From NCBI RefSeq assembly GCF_022496765.1, contig NZ_VANV01000020.1:11567-75566 (forward strand): a stretch of DNA of 64,000 bases, given 5' to 3'. The translations under genes were made by a program, and so were the position numbers. Within the stretch, counting starts at the first letter, position 1. The number at the start of each line of letters is the position of its first letter. This DNA is from Acidaminobacter sp. JC074 (lineage in GTDB: Bacteria; Bacillota; Clostridia; Peptostreptococcales; Acidaminobacteraceae). Shown one piece after another: positions 60,691 to 64,000 of this stretch. Below the pieces are notes generated by a model. It did not search any database and was not told the DNA's origin. It worked only from the letters and a program-made list of their open reading frames with translations.

Positions 60691-61743
60691 ATGAAGAGAA
60701 ATAAGAAACAATTAGACAATCAAGTCATTGCCACATTTATCAGGCAACTAGGACTTGTACTGGATTCGGATTTACCAATTAACTCAGGTTTAGAAGTCAT
60801 TCGAACAAAAGCAGACCATCCTAAACTTATATCCATCATCCAGGTTTTGCAAGATGATATAAAAGAAGGTTATTCACTCAGTGAATCCATCAAGAAATTT
60901 GAAGATGAGTTAACGCCTTTTGTTGTCAACATGATAGAACTAGGTGAAAAATCTGGTTCCTTATCAGGTGTGATGAACCAAATTGCAGATGCCATTGAAA
61001 AGGAAATAGAAATCAGAGAAAAGGTACGTTCAGCACTGGCTTATCCTGTAATTTTGTCCTTGCTTATGTTGGGTGTCATCATATTATTAGTTGTAAAGGT
61101 TATGCCGACATTCAATGAGATTCTTAATTCACTAGGTGGCGAAATGCCGGCCTTTACTCAAGGCATGATGAACTTCTCAGAGTTTATCGGTCAAAACATC
61201 ATTGTTATTGTATCTGTTGTAGTCGCTCTTATAGCAGCTTACTTGTGGTATAGAAATACTGAAAAAGGTGCTTTTAGGATTGATAAACTTAAGTTTTCAA
61301 TGCCTATTCAAAAGGATATCATAGCCGCACTTATGGGGGCTAAGTTTTCTAGAAACCTTTCAATCCTTTTAAAGTCTGGCTTTAGTTTTTCCATTGCACT
61401 TGAGATGTTAAAGCCTGTTATGAACAATCTATACATGACATCACTAATTGACAATGCCATTGAAAGATTAAAAGAAGGTGAGTCTCTTGCAGATGTTATT
61501 GCAAACTTTAACATCTTCCCTGGTGTTATGATCAGACTCTTTTCAGTAGCCCAGCAGACAGGGCATATGGATAAGATGTTAGAAAAAGTAGCTTTGGAAA
61601 TGGAGAAGGAAGCAGATAGTAAGTTAGAAAGTATTGCAACTGTTTTAGAACCACTTCTGATCATTATCTTATCAATATTGGTCGGTGTGATTTTGGTATC
61701 AGTGATACTTCCAATTATCAACATCCTAAATGCTATTGGTTAG
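60691..61743 (+). CDS. pilC: Type IV pilus inner-membrane platform protein PilC/GspF
   Basis: 350 residues with two GspF repeats, each with a helical cytoplasmic domain and membrane spans (about 147-168, 192-214 and 322-345). FIRQLGLVLDSDLPINSGLEVI and MIELGEKSGSLSGVM begin and end repeat one; FSRNLSILLKSGFSFSIAL and FSVAQQTGHMDKML repeat them. It anchors the pilus motor. It lies 10 bases behind pilT. An ATG at 60691 after GAGG is taken in place of one inside pilT. Confidence 0.94.
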   Translation: MKRNKKQLDNQVIATFIRQLGLVLDSDLPINSGLEVIRTKADHPKLISIIQVLQDDIKEGYSLSESIKKFEDELTPFVVNMIELGEKSGSLSGVMNQIADAIEKEIEIREKVRSALAYPVILSLLMLGVIILLVVKVMPTFNEILNSLGGEMPAFTQGMMNFSEFIGQNIIVIVSVVVALIAAYLWYRNTEKGAFRIDKLKFSMPIQKDIIAALMGAKFSRNLSILLKSGFSFSIALEMLKPVMNNLYMTSLIDNAIERLKEGESLADVIANFNIFPGVMIRLFSVAQQTGHMDKMLEKVALEMEKEADSKLESIATVLEPLLIIILSILVGVILVSVILPIINILNAIG

Positions 61744-61756
61744 AAAGTAGGTTGTT

Positions 61757-62077
61757 ATGAACAAGTACAAACTAAAGAATATTCAGTTGCTTGTAATGCT
61801 TTCTATATCCATTGTTACACTTGTCATCATCTTTTCAAGTATAGACTCTTATCAAAATCAGTTCGGAGATTTAGAGACCGATAGGATTCAAGAAGTCGTT
61901 GAAAAGTATGCTGTCCAGTGTTATGCAACTGAAGGTGCTTATCCTCCAAATGTCTATTATCTACAAGAACATTATGGACTGATTCTTGATGAGGACAAGT
62001 ATATATATGAATATGAACCTGTTGCTGAGAATATTAAACCAGTCATACAGATCTTTATTAAACCAGGTTTTGAATAG
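61757..62077 (+). CDS. Pilus-associated single-pass membrane protein
   Basis: 106 residues. A helix at about 8-28 is followed by a small outside domain with QEVVEKYAVQCYATEGAYPPNVYYLQEHYGL, a pattern often seen in minor pilin-like proteins. It lacks the G/FxxxE prepilin peptidase motif, so it is not a standard pilin. It is 13 bases behind pilC and 9 bases ahead of the next gene, within the pilus operon. Confidence 0.75.
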   Translation: MNKYKLKNIQLLVMLSISIVTLVIIFSSIDSYQNQFGDLETDRIQEVVEKYAVQCYATEGAYPPNVYYLQEHYGLILDEDKYIYEYEPVAENIKPVIQIFIKPGFE

Positions 62078-62086
62078 GAGGATTTT

Positions 62087-62578
62087 ATGAAAAGATTGAA
62101 TGTAAATACTTCTATTGAATCCTTCTTAGTCATGGTTTTAATGATTGTATTTGCTGTGTCTACCATGTTTATTATTATAGAAGGCAAAGAAGCCTTTGAA
62201 CGTGTGACAGAAAATAAGATTGAAGATGAAAATGCTAGAATTGCCCTTTCATTTGTCAATAAACGTATCAAACAAGATGATTTTAAGGGCAGCATACAAG
62301 TTTTAGACCAAGGTGTAGAAGGCTTGCCTGCACTTAGGGTTGACCATGGAGACGGTATGTATACCTATATCTATGAGTTTGAAGGCATCATGTATGAGTG
62401 TTATACCGATGAGGAACCTATCATTGCACTCAGTAGTGAAATTGTGCCTGTAAAAGATCTTGAGTTTAAAATGGACTCAAATAAAGTCATTATGTCTTTA
62501 AGCTATGAGTATCAAGGTACCATGATACCAATTGAGCAGGTGACAACACTTAGGTCAAAGGGGGAAAACGATGAATAA
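62087..62578 (+). CDS. Membrane-anchored protein of pilus operon (DUF4860-like)
   Basis: 163 residues. An N-terminal helix (about 10-32; SIESFLVMVLMIVFAVSTMF) precedes an outside domain with IKQDDFKGSIQVLDQGVEGLPALRV and a beta-rich end. This layout matches small DUF4860-type proteins found in clostridial pilus clusters. No prepilin cleavage Gly is placed correctly. It overlaps the next gene by 8 bases. Confidence 0.75.
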   Translation: MKRLNVNTSIESFLVMVLMIVFAVSTMFIIIEGKEAFERVTENKIEDENARIALSFVNKRIKQDDFKGSIQVLDQGVEGLPALRVDHGDGMYTYIYEFEGIMYECYTDEEPIIALSSEIVPVKDLEFKMDSNKVIMSLSYEYQGTMIPIEQVTTLRSKGENDE

Positions 62579-62960
62579 AAAAGGATTTACACTTATTGAA
62601 ATCATCTTTTCTATCGCCTTTATCAGTGTTGTATCAGTGGTTATGTTGTCGCTTTTAGCCACATCATTTGAGGTCGAAAATGAGACCGATCTGATGGATA
62701 TGGCCATCTTGAAGTTATCTAATGAAATAGAACAAGTAAAAGCCTTAGACCATATTGAAGAACAAGTGATTGAAAAGTACTACAGTGACTTTTGGCAAGA
62801 AACAAGTAAAGATGAGGCGGCTTACAAGCTGACCCTTAAGATACAAGAAGACACGAATTATGAGCAAGGCTTGTATGATATAATAGTCGATATAAAAGAA
62901 AACAAAGAGGGGCAAGTACTGGTTGCCACTCGAGCCAAACATTATTGGAATAGGAAGTGA
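62571..62960 (+). CDS. Prepilin-like protein with N-terminal methylation motif
   Basis: 129 residues. MNKKGFTLIEIIFSIAFISVVSVVML is a textbook class III prepilin start: basic leader, cleavage between Gly and Phe, Glu5 and a long hydrophobic helix. The small C-terminal domain suggests a minor pseudopilin rather than the major pilin. It sits between two atypical partners in the operon and would be processed by a prepilin peptidase not seen here. Confidence 0.88.
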   Translation: MNKKGFTLIEIIFSIAFISVVSVVMLSLLATSFEVENETDLMDMAILKLSNEIEQVKALDHIEEQVIEKYYSDFWQETSKDEAAYKLTLKIQEDTNYEQGLYDIIVDIKENKEGQVLVATRAKHYWNRK

Positions 62961-62964
62961 TGCC

Positions 62965-63435
62965 ATGAGCGTATTGAATAAAAAGGGTGCCACTTCAGTT
63001 CTCATCATATTGCTGATGGTGGTTTTGATGGTTTTTGGTTTGACCATCTTAACAACAACATTATCAAACCAATCTTTATCAGAAAAAAAGCAGACTTGGC
63101 TTAGCGAGTATTACGATCTAGAGTCATATGTTGCTATAGAACTTGCATCCATAGACCAGCGTTTAACAGACCTTAAAGAAGCAAATCAAGAAGAAACACT
63201 TCTGCAGGCCTATATGGATGAGTTTGATTTAATCAAAGAAGGCGATGCTTATTACTATTATTTCAGAGTTTCTGAAGATGCAGAGGAAAATCTAAAACAT
63301 ATTGATGTGACCCTTGAAATATATCTTGATAAGAATCAAATTAAAAACTATGATATAGTTGACTACAGTGAAACACAAGATTTATTTGAGTATGAAGACA
63401 TTAAGTTTGGGAACCCATTTATCCCTAAAGACTAG
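62965..63435 (+). CDS. Minor pilin-like membrane protein
   Basis: 156 residues. It starts MSVLNKKGATSVLIILLMVVLMVFG, like a prepilin but with Val in place of Glu5, as in PilX/GspK-like members that cap pseudopilus tips. The outside domain is acidic and Tyr-rich. GGAAGTG lies ahead of the ATG at 62965; an in-frame start at 62923 would overlap the upstream gene and add 14 residues. It is 14 bases before the next gene. Confidence 0.78.
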   Translation: MSVLNKKGATSVLIILLMVVLMVFGLTILTTTLSNQSLSEKKQTWLSEYYDLESYVAIELASIDQRLTDLKEANQEETLLQAYMDEFDLIKEGDAYYYYFRVSEDAEENLKHIDVTLEIYLDKNQIKNYDIVDYSETQDLFEYEDIKFGNPFIPKD

Positions 63436-63449
63436 TTAGAAGGTGTGGT

Positions 63450-64000
63450 ATGAAAAAAATCTTTATAATATGGCTGATTATTTCATTGATGACAGTGCCT
63501 GCACTTGCCTTTGAGAATGAGCCTGTAAAAACTTCGGTCAATGACCATTATGAGCTGACTGAAAAGACCCACGTTGAAGAAGCTGACCATATGTTGTTTG
63601 TTATGAAAACAAGCTCTGTCAACTGGCTTGCCATGAATATCAAGGTTCAAGCTGTAGATGCGACGGTTATTGTCAACAAGGGTTCTACGTCATATAAAAA
63701 TGTAAAAACCATTGTTGAAAAGGACCAGGAGTACATTTACAACAATGTCTCAGACATTGAGTACTTCCCACTTCAAATGGGCAGTGGCAAGTATACGGTT
63801 TCTTTATTAGGGTCTAATGACGGTAGAAGGTATAGGTCACTGACTTCTAAAGACTTTAAGGTTGAAGTTGAAGAGAATGTTGTATTTCTAAATTCTACAC
63901 AGACCGTTAACTGGTCAGATGAAACAGAAGTCAGCATACTTGCTAAGGCCTTGACCTTAGATCTAGAAACTGATCAAGAAAAGTTAGAAGCTGTCCATAA
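63450..64000 (+). CDS. Secreted protein at the window edge, probably transglutaminase-like (3' end outside)
   Basis: The frame is open from an ATG at 63450, with an AAGGTG site, to the right edge (183 codons). A signal peptide (about 1-20, ending PALA) is clear. Residues 45-150 look like beta-sandwich with repeated Val/Thr strands. The last visible residues, ALTLDLETDQEKLEAVHK, match the segment that usually comes just before the catalytic core of bacterial transglutaminase-like proteins, so that domain may follow beyond the window. It continues the pilus operon. Confidence 0.7.
   Translation, partial: MKKIFIIWLIISLMTVPALAFENEPVKTSVNDHYELTEKTHVEEADHMLFVMKTSSVNWLAMNIKVQAVDATVIVNKGSTSYKNVKTIVEKDQEYIYNNVSDIEYFPLQMGSGKYTVSLLGSNDGRRYRSLTSKDFKVEVEENVVFLNSTQTVNWSDETEVSILAKALTLDLETDQEKLEAVH

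Noticed and set aside
1..64000. tRNA and rRNA genes, prophage or conjugative element
   Set aside because: No cloverleaf, rRNA-like sequence, integrase, phage structural or conjugation gene was seen; this was by eye, so a tRNA scan would be needed to be sure.

Overview
The window reads as the chromosome of a low-GC, strictly anaerobic Gram-positive bacterium of the class Clostridia. The signs are an AT-rich genome with strong GGAGG ribosome sites, ferredoxin-dependent 2-oxoacid oxidation with butyrate kinases, a trimeric [FeFe]-hydrogenase, an oxygen-sensitive class III ribonucleotide reductase, a glmS ribozyme and a c-di-AMP (CdaA/CdaR) locus. An amino-acid or peptide fermenter is the best reading; the genus cannot be fixed from this sequence.

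Bases 1-13,000: cdaA (5' end cut off) and cdaR lead into a PAS-PAS-AAA+-Fis sigma-54 activator, a butyrate kinase, and then a -24/-12 promoter that drives ptb, a second butyrate kinase, a P-loop ATPase of unknown role and a four-subunit VorDBAC-type 2-oxoacid:ferredoxin oxidoreductase. Together these turn branched-chain 2-oxoacids into acyl-CoA, acyl-phosphate and acid, yielding reduced ferredoxin and ATP. A PadR/DUF1700 pair and glmM follow.

Bases 12,900-25,800: two flavoproteins diverge from a TetR regulator with clear operators. Next come a FtsX-type ABC transporter with its two-component system and an internally duplicated lipoprotein. glmS follows, with a glmS ribozyme in its leader and a possible extra terminator after it. 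A secreted alpha/beta-hydrolase and a cytidine-deaminase-like protein end this part.

Bases 25,900-39,600 are accessory in nature. A GH78-like glycosidase is followed by a MerR regulator gene cut in two by an IS200/IS605 element (decayed tnpA, intact tnpB, omega-RNA-like right end). Divergent from the broken regulator are a UvrA2-like protein and a RibD-like reductase. An ABC exporter, an EEP-family phosphatase and a diguanylate cyclase/MerR pair follow.

Bases 39,600-54,500: nitroreductase, MATE and EamA transporters, a second-type YidC with an unusual leader, DegV, an Ada-AlkA fusion with an MGMT partner, HutD, a dicarboxylate symporter, an MFS carrier and an XRE regulator. Then comes an anaerobic ribonucleotide reductase operon whose leader carries two NrdR-like boxes, a cobalamin riboswitch and a terminator.

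Bases 54,600-64,000: HydC/HydB/HydA-like hydrogenase, a flavodoxin-ferredoxin protein, nadD, and the start of a type IV pilus-like cluster (PilT, PilC, minor pilin-like proteins) that runs out of the window.

The least-explained signals are: a 56-bp element present twice (25,751 and 48,020) whose second hairpin shows compensatory base changes; the alternative-pairing leader of yidC; a 22-bp motif shared by the eamA and ada-alkA upstream regions; and the uncharacterised ATPase inside the vor operon.
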